Virus record (IMG/VR): IMGVR_UViG_3300044535_000389
Span: 39,630 to 103,629 of that record
Origin: a virus
Reading direction: 5' to 3' (one strand)
DNA length: 64,000 bases
Part shown: positions 16,071 through 24,744 of the stretch, in pieces
Numbering within the stretch: the stretch's first letter is position 1
Layout of the letters: every line of letters begins with the position of its first letter
Notes under the pieces: model-generated
What the model saw: the letters and a program-made list of their open reading frames with translations, nothing else
Database searches by the model: none
Told to the model about the DNA's origin: nothing
Position numbers and translations under genes: made by a program

Positions 16071-16071
16071 A

Positions 16072-16524
16072 TTATGTTACTGTCGCCGTTCCTCCAATGA
16101 AATACCACAATGTTCCTTGGAACATAAGTGTCGCGGTATCTCCTGCCCCATTAAAAACAATACTAGAATGACCAATATTGGACGTAATACTTAGTGTATG
16201 ATTTGCGGAATTTGATTGCATGATGATAGTTTTAATTTGGCCATCAACACCATCAACGATGGTTAATGTACCACTAGCATCAGGTGACGTAATCCTTGTT
16301 ACCAAAGATGTAATTGAAATGGCACCCGCAGCCGATAAAGTCTGCGGAGTGCCACCCAATACTAATTTGTCTTCTAAAACTACCGGGACAGGAATGCCGC
16401 CGAACAGATTAGCAACAGTAATCTTATGATCATATGGACTTGTATTTGGTTTCACTAGATAAATCACATCAGCCGAATTCGCTTCGGTTGCTGGATTCAT
16501 CGCTGTTACTTTGCTATCTGCCAT
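16072..16524 (-). CDS. Virion structural protein, small appendage type
   Basis: A 150-aa beta-rich protein. The N terminus, MADSKVTAMNPATEANSADVI followed by a lysine-anchored ITVANLFGG, is the short head domain typical of phage fibre and appendage proteins. The C-terminal two-thirds (TLSAAGAISITSLVTRIT, then TLTIVDGVDGQIKTI, ending GTLWYFIGGTATVT) is a repeated-strand domain seen in marine phage structural proteins. Probably a short fibre or decoration. It sits 6 bases after the large structural protein upstream. Confidence 0.72.
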   Translation of the reverse strand: MADSKVTAMNPATEANSADVIYLVKPNTSPYDHKITVANLFGGIPVPVVLEDKLVLGGTPQTLSAAGAISITSLVTRITSPDASGTLTIVDGVDGQIKTIIMQSNSANHTLSITSNIGHSSIVFNGAGDTATLMFQGTLWYFIGGTATVT

Positions 16525-16530
16525 TAGTTA

Positions 16531-18102
16531 TTAATCCTCTGGGAATTCGATATCGTCAGCGGCATCACCGGTGATGCCGTTCTTCGAAAGGGCGCACAGA
16601 ACTTCATACTGGATACGACCAGCATGAGCACCAGTTAGAACCTTACGCTTTACCCAACCAGTGTGAGCAACAGCACCACTAAGTCCTTCTTCATCACCTT
16701 GGTTTACACCAAGTGCTGCATTAGCAGTAGCAGTTGTTGCAGTCATCAGATCGAAATACTGATCATTATTACCAGTACCAGAAATCAGAACGAGTGTAAA
16801 TGGCGTATATGTTAGACCAGTTGGCGTACCTACTGTTGTAGTAAGTGCAGAACCATCTTCACCCGTCAGAGTAAATCCAGTTACGGATGGCGATGTACCT
16901 GTAACAGCAGAAACAGTATAGATGCTGCCCGTCGCATATCCAGAAATAGTACCAGTTCCACCTAGTGTACCAGTAATACGAATACGATCACCAGCTGCTA
17001 GAGTAGTTGCGGTGCAAGTAAACTGACCGCCAGTTCCAGAGATAGCAACACCAGCAAGTGCGGTACGACCAGCAGCAGCAGAGGCAGAAGCAGCCAAACG
17101 GAACAGACCAGTTGTAAACCCTAGAGCAGAAACAAAGTATGAAGTTCCGTTTACTAAACCAGTAACAGCAGTACCACCATTATGATAATACTTAATTTCT
17201 TCACCAGAAACTAAACCGTGAGTAGCATAAGTAAACTTCTCTTCAGCAATAGTAACAGCAGATGTAGGCACAGTTCTGCGTGGAACTGAAAGATTTACAG
17301 TAGGAGCAGTTTCATATGAAGAACCATTGTCTGTTACAGTGATTGCAGTAACTACGCCACCAGAGATGGTCGCTGTTGCCTCAGCATCAGCACCACCACC
17401 ACCTGAGAAACCAACAGCAGGGGTTTCAAGGTAACGTGTACCACCTTGGATTAGAGCAACCGCTGAAATGTAACCACCCGATTGGTCGCCATGAATTTCG
17501 CTGCTTCTTACACCAAAAACTTGTGTCGATTCAAAGTCAGTTGATCCAACAGAGGCAACGAAAGTTGGTTTTTCGTGGGCTCTATATGTTTGACCAGAGA
17601 ATGTAGTCAGAGTTGTTCCTGGATTTGCATTGATAACAGTCGCCACTGTTTCACTAGCAACGGCGATTACAATCATTTCCTGAGTACCAACACGAACGAT
17701 ATCATTAACAAGAAGAAGATCCGTCACGAACAAGGTGTCTGTACCTGTTAGAGTTCCGCGACCGTAATCTAGACTTAGTGTGAAAGTGTGTGAAGCACCT
17801 GAACCATCTGTCGAGGCGATTACTGTTGGATTATTATGTAGTGCCTGTGCTTCAGTAGCAGCAACCATGAAAGTATCTGTAGTAACATTAGTTACGTAGT
17901 ATGTGCTGCCAGATGTCAGACCTACAACAGAAGTTCCTCCACCGTTTGCATATGCAACAGGATCGCCTAGTTGAAATGGATGGCCTGACGAATTATAAAC
18001 GCCGGCAGCATGACCTGTGGCGCCATTGAATGTGATAGCAGGTGCAGTAAGAGTTACTGTACCCGACACTGATTTACTATCTGCTTTACCCCATGCGGAC
18101 AT
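16531..18102 (-). CDS. Virion structural protein, Gly/Thr-rich (523 aa)
   Basis: A large beta-structured protein of low Lys/Arg content, rich in Gly, Thr, Ala and Ser. It starts MSAWGKADSKSVSGTVTL, like structural proteins of marine T4-like phages. An internal duplication is visible: YANGGGTSVVGLTSGSTYYV (about 51-70) and YYHNGGTAVTGLVNGTSYFV (about 303-322), each followed by a TFMVAAT/LFRLAAS strand. The C terminus (AHTGWVKRKVLTG, then CALSKNGITGDAADD) matches the family's conserved end. Likely a head decoration or fibre-like protein. The ATG overlaps the upstream stop as TAATG. Confidence 0.75.
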   Translation of the reverse strand: MSAWGKADSKSVSGTVTLTAPAITFNGATGHAAGVYNSSGHPFQLGDPVAYANGGGTSVVGLTSGSTYYVTNVTTDTFMVAATEAQALHNNPTVIASTDGSGASHTFTLSLDYGRGTLTGTDTLFVTDLLLVNDIVRVGTQEMIVIAVASETVATVINANPGTTLTTFSGQTYRAHEKPTFVASVGSTDFESTQVFGVRSSEIHGDQSGGYISAVALIQGGTRYLETPAVGFSGGGGADAEATATISGGVVTAITVTDNGSSYETAPTVNLSVPRRTVPTSAVTIAEEKFTYATHGLVSGEEIKYYHNGGTAVTGLVNGTSYFVSALGFTTGLFRLAASASAAAGRTALAGVAISGTGGQFTCTATTLAAGDRIRITGTLGGTGTISGYATGSIYTVSAVTGTSPSVTGFTLTGEDGSALTTTVGTPTGLTYTPFTLVLISGTGNNDQYFDLMTATTATANAALGVNQGDEEGLSGAVAHTGWVKRKVLTGAHAGRIQYEVLCALSKNGITGDAADDIEFPED

Positions 18103-19430
18103 TAGTTGTCTCCCTTTTTATATTCTTGATCTACAAAGTTAAAAAATTGTTTGCGTTTTTCTTCATCAAGTTCCGAGGGAGACTTGATACCATACTGTGT
18201 AAGTGCTGCGTCAAATGTGGTCTTATAAGATTCATTCATCTGTGTGAAGGCAGCGATATCAGCCAGTGCTTCGCCGCGGCGAGATTCCTTTGCAAGAATT
18301 TTACGGCCAGCACGGATACGACTATTTAAACGGTTTCCATACTTTCTCATACTATCCAGGTCATTAACATTTGCAACGACTTCACCCGGTTTAGTCTTTG
18401 CCTTATCCATATAAGATTGAAGTTTACCCTTTGAAAGTTCATCGATTGTTTCGACTTCTTCTTTCACACCAGCATTCATTTTTTTAGCATGAGCATGTGC
18501 AGCCTTGTGCTGGTCAGGAGATGTTTGCTTTGATTGGGTGTCTCCATAAGGAAACGACTTGACCACCTTTGATGTCATCAATGCCTGACCCATCGCATCT
18601 TTTTTCCCAGTAGGAATTTTTTTGTTCACATGATGTGCGTTATTGGCTGTGTGAACGAAATATGTTGCTTCTTCCAGATCGACTTCCTCAGTGCGAGAGT
18701 TTTTCAAATCGGCGGCGCTAGGTGCACCTTCTGAACCAGGCTTGCGCATACGTTCACCAGATCCTGATTTAATGCGCTTACGCTTTGCATGAATGTTATC
18801 CCAGAGGCCGCGCTTCTCTTCGACTGGCTCGGCTTCTTCATTCTTCTGGGTATTCATTGCCTTCTTAGCAAGATGTTTGGCAACGTTCTTTACCTTATTG
18901 CCGTATTCGTCTTTGCGCTCTCCGGCTTTTTTATATGGACCTTCAAACGGCATTTTTTCTTCATTCATTTCGCTTTGGAGATAGTTCGCTGCGGTTGAGA
19001 TATAGTCTTCTGCTAGGGTAATCTTTGATTGAACCCACTCAGGAAGATTTGTATCTTCGCTCATCGAATCATGCATACGTTGCGAGTTAGCAATGATTGA
19101 CTTTAGTTGGGACATAGCCATGTCACCTTCATAGTCATACTCTTGCTTCTCTTTAGCTTCGGTTGCATACGATTTAGCACCAACTCTGGCCTTATTAAAG
19201 ATAGAATCATCACCCAGAACGATGAACATCATGGAATTTAAGAAGTTTGCCATGATGTCGCGCTCGGCGCCTTGAAGTGGATAACCACCTTGTATCTTAG
19301 TAATAGCTTTGCGCAATAGAGGAATAGTATTCGATGGCATTAGTCCAGCACGGACTAGTTGCTGCAAACGCATATCCAAATCTACTGACTCTGCCATTAC
19401 AGTGTCTTTAATTGTTTGTTCGAGTGACAT
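18102..19430 (-). CDS. Putative internal virion protein with EEVETIDELS motif
   Basis: A 442-aa, mixed-charge, largely helical or disordered protein. I start at ATG 19430, with AAGGAG 6 bases upstream (10 upstream codons lack an RBS). Recognisable modules: GLWDNIHAKRKRIKSGSG and ERMRKPGSEGAPSA (a basic motif recurrent in marine T4-like structural proteins), EVDLEEA, and EEVETIDELSKGKLQSYM. The short [IL]xE sites (LEE|A, IDE|L) fit prohead-protease cleavage preference. It ends FNFVDQEYKKGDN. It probably resides in the capsid interior (inference). Confidence 0.7.
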   Translation of the reverse strand: MSLEQTIKDTVMAESVDLDMRLQQLVRAGLMPSNTIPLLRKAITKIQGGYPLQGAERDIMANFLNSMMFIVLGDDSIFNKARVGAKSYATEAKEKQEYDYEGDMAMSQLKSIIANSQRMHDSMSEDTNLPEWVQSKITLAEDYISTAANYLQSEMNEEKMPFEGPYKKAGERKDEYGNKVKNVAKHLAKKAMNTQKNEEAEPVEEKRGLWDNIHAKRKRIKSGSGERMRKPGSEGAPSAADLKNSRTEEVDLEEATYFVHTANNAHHVNKKIPTGKKDAMGQALMTSKVVKSFPYGDTQSKQTSPDQHKAAHAHAKKMNAGVKEEVETIDELSKGKLQSYMDKAKTKPGEVVANVNDLDSMRKYGNRLNSRIRAGRKILAKESRRGEALADIAAFTQMNESYKTTFDAALTQYGIKSPSELDEEKRKQFFNFVDQEYKKGDN

Positions 19431-19450
19431 TAGTATCTCCTTATCCTCTA

Positions 19451-19458
19451 TATTTATC
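19451..19458 (-). promoter_or_regulatory. Possible late promoter variant GATAAATA
   Basis: Minus-strand GATAAATA, one base from the T4-type TATAAATA, lies about 20 bases before the start of the 18102-19430 gene and overlaps the end of the Dps-like gene. Its position matches other late sites in this window, but the mismatch lowers confidence. Confidence 0.4.
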
Positions 19459-19894
19459 ACTTAGAGGATGCACGGATCATCCAACCGTGTTTTGCATGAA
19501 CATCTAATCTCTCTTCGAGTAAGTTCAATAAGCCTCTATTATTTTCCGCGTCTGCCAATTTATGAGCCGAATTAAGTGCTTCAATCACAGAGGCATTTGC
19601 GTCATTAAGGTCAGATAACATACCAGATACATCTACACCATAGATATTAGATTCTTTGATAGTAGTAATAGAAGCAAGTTCTGTCATATTATATGGCGCA
19701 TATTCATCCAAAGCTCTAATTTGTTCCGCCACGGTGTCTATAGCCGCAAACAGTTCTTCGTAGATGTCAGAAAAGAAATCGTGCAGCTGGGAGAAGTCTT
19801 TACCTTCTACATTCCAGTGAAAGCCATGCGCCTTAAAATACATTGCATATGTATTTGCCAGAACAATTTTAAGGGAAGTATTCAACTCATCCAT
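19457..19894 (-). CDS. Dps/ferritin-like protein
   Basis: A 145-aa four-helix protein of the Dps type. YFKAHGFHWNVEGKDFSQLH gives the two first-helix histidines (His26, His38), and AIDTVAEQI the Asp53 and Glu57 that normally complete the inter-subunit ferroxidase site. The usual carboxylate four residues after the second His is Ser42, with Asp43 next to it, so iron oxidation may be altered. No basic DNA-binding N terminus is present. It sits among putative internal virion proteins, directly after the large gene at 19896, so it could protect or be packaged with DNA; an intracellular peroxide/iron defence is the alternative. Confidence 0.85.
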   Translation of the reverse strand: MDELNTSLKIVLANTYAMYFKAHGFHWNVEGKDFSQLHDFFSDIYEELFAAIDTVAEQIRALDEYAPYNMTELASITTIKESNIYGVDVSGMLSDLNDANASVIEALNSAHKLADAENNRGLLNLLEERLDVHAKHGWMIRASSK

Positions 19895-19895
19895 A

Positions 19896-22154
19896 TTATT
19901 TCTTCTTCGTTCTTGCGTTGGTCACGCGGCTCTGGTCACGCTTTCTTTCGCTTTGTTGTAGGCGGATTGAAAGTCTTGATACCATTGGTGCCATGCGCTT
20001 TACTTGTGCTTCGATACGTGCCTTTTCAGAGGCTGATACAGAAGATGGGTCGCGGTTACGAAGAATGCGCTTGTAAACCATTCTACGAGCGGCGCGAATT
20101 GAACGAGATTTAATTCTATCAGGTGTAGCAATACGCTTTAGCGCCATATTCTTTGCAAGATTGCGGCGAGTCTTGTTGCGCATTGCAGCAAATCTTTTCT
20201 TTAGACGACCCTGAGGAGTGATGGCTTCATCTAGTTCGCCTTCATTCTCATCTTCGTCTTCTACATCTTCGGCATCATAGTATTTACTTAGGTCTTGCCA
20301 TGAAGAAGATTCAATTTCATTAGTGACATCAGCCTCAATTGCAGCCAAGTCACCCTCGGTCCATTGATTTACCGTATCGTCGGCGCTCATATCATCTAAA
20401 CCAGGTAGAGGTGATAGTTGATACGGCGAAGGATAATTTGCAGGTGAGATATTGTCAGTGCAAGGTCCCATTGTCTGACCCATGGTCTCTTCTGAGATTG
20501 CTCTCATAAAATCAGCATGTGATTTGTGGGCGCGCTTGACTAGACTTTCTTTTTCGATTGAAGACTTCAACGAGTGATAGCGGTCATTGAACTTCTCTAC
20601 ATGGTTAGGAGCTACGTGGTGTTCTGCACCATCATAGAACTTAACCTTGGAACCAATAGAAGTGGCTTTACGAAGTTGCATAACAAGATGCTTAGGTTCT
20701 TCTGCTCTCTGGACTGCCTTTTTCTTTGCAATATCTTTCTTAGCCTTTGCGATTTTTTTCGGATCGGCAAGTGTCTTTCGTAGTTTGGCAGCAAATTCAG
20801 AACGCTTCTTGGCACCTAGGGCCGAGATTTCGTCGAGTTGTTGTTCTTGGATAGCATCACCAGAAAATGGATTCATTGCTGGAATCTTATCAGCCGCTAG
20901 ACCTTCTTGTCCTGGTGTCATAGCTGCCCACTTCTTGCGAAGTTCTGGGCTACCCCATTCGTCTTCTTTACCTAGTTCTTCTTTGACAGTGCTGTTGTTT
21001 AGACGTTTTGCCATAGCACCACGAATTCGCGAGAGAGACCCGACACTGCTCTGTGGTGTTCTTGGTTTTTCAGCAGCAGGATGCATCGTAGGTTTAGCAA
21101 TCGGCGGACGTTTTGGTGGCGTTTTCGGCGTATAACCATTACTAACGCTGTGTGCATTTTGGTCAATACCATACTCGTTTATCTGCTCGATTTCTTCGTT
21201 ACAATTCCAGCGGCGTAGTGACATAGCCTTACGGGTTGGACGACCCTTCTCATCCTTCATAGGACCTTTCATGCCACCCATGCGGGCGCAGAATGACTTG
21301 CGACGACCAGCAGCTTCACCTTTTGGATCCAGCTTACTAGGAGGTGTAGTAACAGCCGTCTTGATACCCATGGCCTTGGCACCCTTACGAGTTAGACCAG
21401 CGCCATCTTCTGTGGCACGGTAGTGACCCTTAGAGTCTTCGCCGCGCTCTTCTGGAAGAATTGAAGACTTAGTTACCTTTGATTTGAATACAGTGTGGTC
21501 AACACCGACTCTCTTTGCTGCAACCTTATGTGCATGAGCGGTGTTCTGAGCCTTAACATGGACCGAACCAGCAGCAACAGCTTTACCAGCATGTTGTTTA
21601 GGAAAGTCTACCTTCCACATGCCATATGCTTCTTCGACTTTGTTTGAGACTTCGATGGTCTGTGCATTCAATGGCTTCTTGGCTTCATCGCCGTTTGCCG
21701 CCTTGTATGCTTTGTCCATATCTTCGTCGCTATCACTTTCTTGTGGCTTTAGACCAGCATTTGAATGGTAGCCATACTCACCTTCTTTAGGAAAGCCTTC
21801 TCTTGGATAATTATCAGCGGCTTCTTTGACATGACGACCCATGCCACTGGAATAGGTATTGAGTTCGTATGGGTGTGTGCCGCCCTTGTTGAATACTTGA
21901 ACATGTACCATGTGCTTCTTGCCACTAGTATGAGTGGCTGGCATACTTACAGAGGTGGTATTACCTTCGCTTGGCTTCTTTGAGCCAACACCAACGTGCT
22001 GGAATCTATCATCGTCACTTACACTAAGACCAGCCTTTTGGTGGTGTGATAGTGCGTGATTGATTGCATCGGTATATGATTTGTGATACAGTGTGTAATC
22101 AGAACCACGAGCCTCTTTCAGTCGCGCCTTTGCTTTCTCAATAATATTAGCCAT
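19896..22154 (-). CDS. Large basic internal-virion-type protein (DUF6321-like module)
   Basis: A 752-aa modular, low-complexity, highly basic protein. Modules seen: a His/Gly-rich N half; DGAGLTRKGAKAMGIKTAV with RRKSFCARMGGMKGPMKDEKG and RPTRKAMSLRRWNC (about 255-325), a block I recall as DUF6321; an acidic stretch (YYDAEDVEDEDENEGELDE); and a C-terminal domain of about 110 aa rich in Arg/Lys (FAAMRNKTRRNLAKNMALKR; RIKSRSIRAARRMVYKRIL). [IL]xE sites such as RLKE|A at residue 14, LDE|I and LDE|A fit processing by the prohead protease. It is preceded by a TATAAATA late promoter. Probably a DNA-associated capsid-internal protein (inference). Confidence 0.7.
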   Translation of the reverse strand: MANIIEKAKARLKEARGSDYTLYHKSYTDAINHALSHHQKAGLSVSDDDRFQHVGVGSKKPSEGNTTSVSMPATHTSGKKHMVHVQVFNKGGTHPYELNTYSSGMGRHVKEAADNYPREGFPKEGEYGYHSNAGLKPQESDSDEDMDKAYKAANGDEAKKPLNAQTIEVSNKVEEAYGMWKVDFPKQHAGKAVAAGSVHVKAQNTAHAHKVAAKRVGVDHTVFKSKVTKSSILPEERGEDSKGHYRATEDGAGLTRKGAKAMGIKTAVTTPPSKLDPKGEAAGRRKSFCARMGGMKGPMKDEKGRPTRKAMSLRRWNCNEEIEQINEYGIDQNAHSVSNGYTPKTPPKRPPIAKPTMHPAAEKPRTPQSSVGSLSRIRGAMAKRLNNSTVKEELGKEDEWGSPELRKKWAAMTPGQEGLAADKIPAMNPFSGDAIQEQQLDEISALGAKKRSEFAAKLRKTLADPKKIAKAKKDIAKKKAVQRAEEPKHLVMQLRKATSIGSKVKFYDGAEHHVAPNHVEKFNDRYHSLKSSIEKESLVKRAHKSHADFMRAISEETMGQTMGPCTDNISPANYPSPYQLSPLPGLDDMSADDTVNQWTEGDLAAIEADVTNEIESSSWQDLSKYYDAEDVEDEDENEGELDEAITPQGRLKKRFAAMRNKTRRNLAKNMALKRIATPDRIKSRSIRAARRMVYKRILRNRDPSSVSASEKARIEAQVKRMAPMVSRLSIRLQQSERKRDQSRVTNARTKKK

Positions 22155-22186
22155 TAAAAGTATCTCCAGAAGCTAAACGTTTGCTA

Positions 22187-22194
22187 TATTTATA
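22187..22194 (-). promoter_or_regulatory. Late promoter TATAAATA
   Basis: An exact minus-strand TATAAATA lies 33 bases upstream of the 19896-22154 start, in the gap after the Rz gene. This is the T4 late -10 consensus read by gp55-programmed RNA polymerase; no -35 box is expected. Confidence 0.75.
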
Positions 22195-22198
22195 ACAA

Positions 22199-22714
22199 TT
22201 ACTTCTTCGATTTCTCGGAGTTGATACGGTCAACCTCAGTTTTGTTATCTGCAATCCACTTCTGTAGAGCAATCAATTGCTGGGCGTTTTGCTGGCATCT
22301 GGAGTAGTTTGTGATGATTCCGACGAGGGCCGTAGTGTCTGTAATTCCTGAGGAGGACGCATCAGAAGCTCGGGTGGGGTCGGCATCACTGGCAGTGGCA
22401 CTAGAGTCGTGCGTGAACACCCAGCCGTTAGACATAACAGACTGGCTAGGAACAATGTTTTTGGCGGTATCAATGTAAACATATTCTTTCTCTCTAATTG
22501 TGTTTGTTCTATCAACATATTCAGTAACTACATTATTACTTATTTCAGCATTCTTTTTCTCAAGTTCGGCAACTTGTGTGCTTGCCTTAGCAGCAAATCT
22601 TTGTAGTTCTGCTTCGGCGTAGGCAGAGCCCTTCATATATCCATATAGGAATACACCAAGTATTAAAGCAGCGCCTGCTAGTAACTTATATGGGAGAGGG
22701 ATCATACCAAACAT
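22199..22714 (-). CDS. i-spanin (Rz-like)
   Basis: A 171-aa inner-membrane spanin. One N-terminal membrane helix (LLAGAALILGVFLYGYMKGS, about residues 10-29) is followed by a periplasmic coiled coil (AELQRFAAKASTQVAELEKK and on), an Asp/Ser/Thr-rich stretch and a second helix (CQQNAQQLIALQKWIADNKT). I start at ATG 22714, 8 bases after AAGGA; the frame extends 17 codons more without a ribosome site and into the upstream gene. An Rz1-type lipoprotein is encoded inside it in another frame, the classic embedded arrangement. It fuses inner and outer membranes at lysis. Confidence 0.82.
   Translation of the reverse strand: MFGMIPLPYKLLAGAALILGVFLYGYMKGSAYAEAELQRFAAKASTQVAELEKKNAEISNNVVTEYVDRTNTIREKEYVYIDTAKNIVPSQSVMSNGWVFTHDSSATASDADPTRASDASSSGITDTTALVGIITNYSRCQQNAQQLIALQKWIADNKTEVDRINSEKSKK
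22273..22482 (-). CDS. o-spanin lipoprotein (Rz1-like), embedded in Rz
   Basis: A 69-aa protein encoded wholly within the Rz gene in a different frame. A signal sequence (PPKTLFLASLLCLTAGC) ends in the lipobox LTAGC with the lipidated Cys at residue 22. The mature part is proline-rich (VPLPVMPTPPELLMRPP), as in Rz1 proteins. The ATG at 22482 follows a purine-rich GAGAGAAAG; an upstream in-frame start adds 12 residues. It would sit in the outer membrane and bind the Rz coiled coil across the periplasm, which implies a Gram-negative host. Confidence 0.83.
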   Translation of the reverse strand: MFTLIPPKTLFLASLLCLTAGCSRTTLVPLPVMPTPPELLMRPPQELQTLRPSSESSQTTPDASKTPSN

Positions 22715-22724
22715 ATTTAATTCC

Positions 22725-22973
22725 TTATTCTTCTTCTGACTTCTTTGTTGGTTTCTTAGGCGCAAACTTTTCTACACCAGTAATACCAAGAGTGCCGATA
22801 ACAATATACATTACACCGTTGAAGATAAACTCTTCAATGGTGAAGTCCCAGAATAGATTAGCAATGTAGCCAATGGCAATAAGTAGTGTAGCAACAACTG
22901 CTACCATACGTTTAGAAGATGGATTACCATTTTCTGACATCATATCTTTGATATATGTTAGAAATTTGCCCAT
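22725..22973 (-). CDS. Holin-like two-TM protein
   Basis: An 82-aa protein: a short polar N terminus (NGNPSSKR), TM1 (MVAVVATLLIAIGYIANLFW), an acidic turn (DFTIEEF), TM2 (FNGVMYIVIGTLGITGVEKF) and a Lys/Glu tail. The size and two-helix topology suit a class II holin, and it lies directly before the Rz/Rz1 pair. Similar SSKR-TM-TM proteins are common in marine myoviruses, usually without proven function. It starts 1 base after the stop of the upstream gene. Confidence 0.7.
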   Translation of the reverse strand: MGKFLTYIKDMMSENGNPSSKRMVAVVATLLIAIGYIANLFWDFTIEEFIFNGVMYIVIGTLGITGVEKFAPKKPTKKSEEE

Positions 22974-22974
22974 G

Positions 22975-23583
22975 TTAGAGTCCTAGAAACGTTTTGAAGG
23001 ACAAGGCTTCATGGAGGCCCATGCCACGGCGAACATCTTTATAGAGTTCGCTCTTATGCTTTGTGGACATTGCACTAGGTGCCATCTTATGAAATTCTTT
23101 TTCGTTACCAGCGGCTGCATGTTGGCGCATCTTGGTACCAGAAGCGCCTGCTACACCTGTGTCAGCATCCGAACGTTCTTTACCAACGGTATGAATGGTA
23201 ATCTTCTTAAAGTTGTAGTGGCCGTGACGACCTTCTTTGCCATTATACTTATGCGCGAGAGCATGGAATTCATGTGCGCGGTCTGAACCAACGTGTAAGT
23301 GTAAGTGTGTAACACCTTCACTATGAAGTCTTGACATTTGGTGTAGGAGAGTGGGATGTTCTTTATCTAGAAGACGAACATTGGCACCTGGAAATGCTCT
23401 CTTAGCATGTTTCAACTTCTGTTCAGGCGTCAAAGGATTCTTTTTAGAATCGTGTGTGCCAGTAAGAACGATGGTATGTCCGTGGGTACCAGCCGTGTTA
23501 CGAACTTGGTTTACAACAGCTTCATGACCCACGGTGATTGGGTTCATTCTACCTTGTGTGATATGATGATGAACGTCAGCCAT
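22975..23583 (-). CDS. Nucleotidyltransferase-like protein (HIGH superfamily)
   Basis: A 202-aa protein. QGRMNPITVGHEAVV (about residues 10-24) matches the GRFxPxTxGH nucleotide-binding motif of NMN adenylyltransferase-like enzymes, and AGASGTKMRQHAA near 150 matches their second SGTxxR motif. KKNPLTPEQKLKHAKRAFPG is a conserved block of a T4-like phage family with this fold. It is exceptionally His-rich. Role unknown: NAD-related adenylyl transfer or a virion-borne enzyme, since homologues sit among structural genes. The C terminus (EALSFKTFLGL) resembles capsid-targeting-type sequences. Starts on the TAATG of the upstream gene. Confidence 0.78.
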   Translation of the reverse strand: MADVHHHITQGRMNPITVGHEAVVNQVRNTAGTHGHTIVLTGTHDSKKNPLTPEQKLKHAKRAFPGANVRLLDKEHPTLLHQMSRLHSEGVTHLHLHVGSDRAHEFHALAHKYNGKEGRHGHYNFKKITIHTVGKERSDADTGVAGASGTKMRQHAAAGNEKEFHKMAPSAMSTKHKSELYKDVRRGMGLHEALSFKTFLGL

Positions 23584-24716
23584 TATTTGCCCTTGCTTGC
23601 TCTTAGAATTGCACTGCGCTCTCGGTTAGCTTTCGAGAAGCCTTCGCGGTCAACAACCTTCAGACCATGGGCGACATAACCTTCGCCGCCAGCGGCTGCA
23701 CCATTAATATGCGTCGAGAACCCACCACCGGCGGCACGATCTAATCCTCTAGCAAGATGATTGGTCGCTTGTTGTAAATGGTGGTGAATTTGAAACGATC
23801 TTTGAAAGTGCTTTTTGCTGGCATCTACCTGCGATAGATGAGTATTCATAGTGGCAGTCTTGCGCTCTTTAGCAGCCGGAGTCTTGACGGCATCTATCAG
23901 TTTCTGGTGCGAAGTTTCTAAATGCTTCCTGTATCCTTCGACTGAAGGTTTTTCACCGCTTGTAACAGTTCTATTGATATAAGTTCTTAGATGTATTTCA
24001 TGACCAGGCAGATGCTGATACGAGTGACTTTTCATCAACTTTTCTGCCGCACTCAGATGCTCTTCTGCTTGGGACTTAACTGTAGAATGAAGTTTGCGCT
24101 CTTTGTCTGATACAAGATGTTGTACCATGTGAACATCAGGATGTGATTGAAAGTGCGACATGTCCGTGATAGGATGTGCGGTTCTTTCTGGACCCTTTAG
24201 CTCCGTATGTATAGTAACACTAACCTTGGATTTCTTTAGCTTCTTCGCTTCTTCGCTACCAGCATCCGCACGATATTCAATCGTATTTGGAGTATGCGAG
24301 ATGTGTGAGGTGTATTCTGATCTTCCAGAAGGTTCGCTCATATATCCGCCCTGGTATTCACCGGGCTTTTTTGGAATTACTTTACCCAGGTGGGCATGAA
24401 GTGCTTTCAGAGGACCAACAAGATATGGTTTATGGCCATGTTGCTTTTCAATATCTGCGGCAGAATAGTTGTAGTGAGAACCAGCACCCTTATACTTGAC
24501 ACCAATCTTACCATCAGGTGTTCGAATTACATGGAAAGACATTCTATCATCTATCTTACGAGTAGATGGTGTTTTCCCACGTGCAACACCACGCAAAGTT
24601 TCCAATGCGTGGTGTGCAGCGTCTTGACTATCAAATGATCTATCAGAGGGATGCTCTATATGAGCAATACCACCAGTGTGGGTCGCCTCAGTGATAAATT
24701 GTGTAAAGGATAACAT
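23583..24716 (-). CDS. DUF6267-like protein with capsid-targeting-like N terminus
   Basis: A 377-aa protein. It begins MLSFTQFITE|ATHTGG, closely matching the N-terminal capsid-targeting sequence of T4 internal proteins (F7, I8, E10 then a small residue), where the prohead protease cuts. The body resembles DUF6267 proteins of T4-like phages (a nucleotidyltransferase/ligase-like fold): HIEHPSDRSF, a strand IGVKYKGAGSHYNY in the KxDG-like position, YQGGYMS and VTIHTELKG; the canonical catalytic lysine motif looks degraded. The C-terminal half is helical and His-rich. The start at 24716 is chosen for the conserved N terminus; upstream codons cross the promoter. Confidence 0.72.
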   Translation of the reverse strand: MLSFTQFITEATHTGGIAHIEHPSDRSFDSQDAAHHALETLRGVARGKTPSTRKIDDRMSFHVIRTPDGKIGVKYKGAGSHYNYSAADIEKQHGHKPYLVGPLKALHAHLGKVIPKKPGEYQGGYMSEPSGRSEYTSHISHTPNTIEYRADAGSEEAKKLKKSKVSVTIHTELKGPERTAHPITDMSHFQSHPDVHMVQHLVSDKERKLHSTVKSQAEEHLSAAEKLMKSHSYQHLPGHEIHLRTYINRTVTSGEKPSVEGYRKHLETSHQKLIDAVKTPAAKERKTATMNTHLSQVDASKKHFQRSFQIHHHLQQATNHLARGLDRAAGGGFSTHINGAAAGGEGYVAHGLKVVDREGFSKANRERSAILRASKGK

Positions 24717-24744
24717 AAGGGTCTCATCTCTATTGATTACCCTA

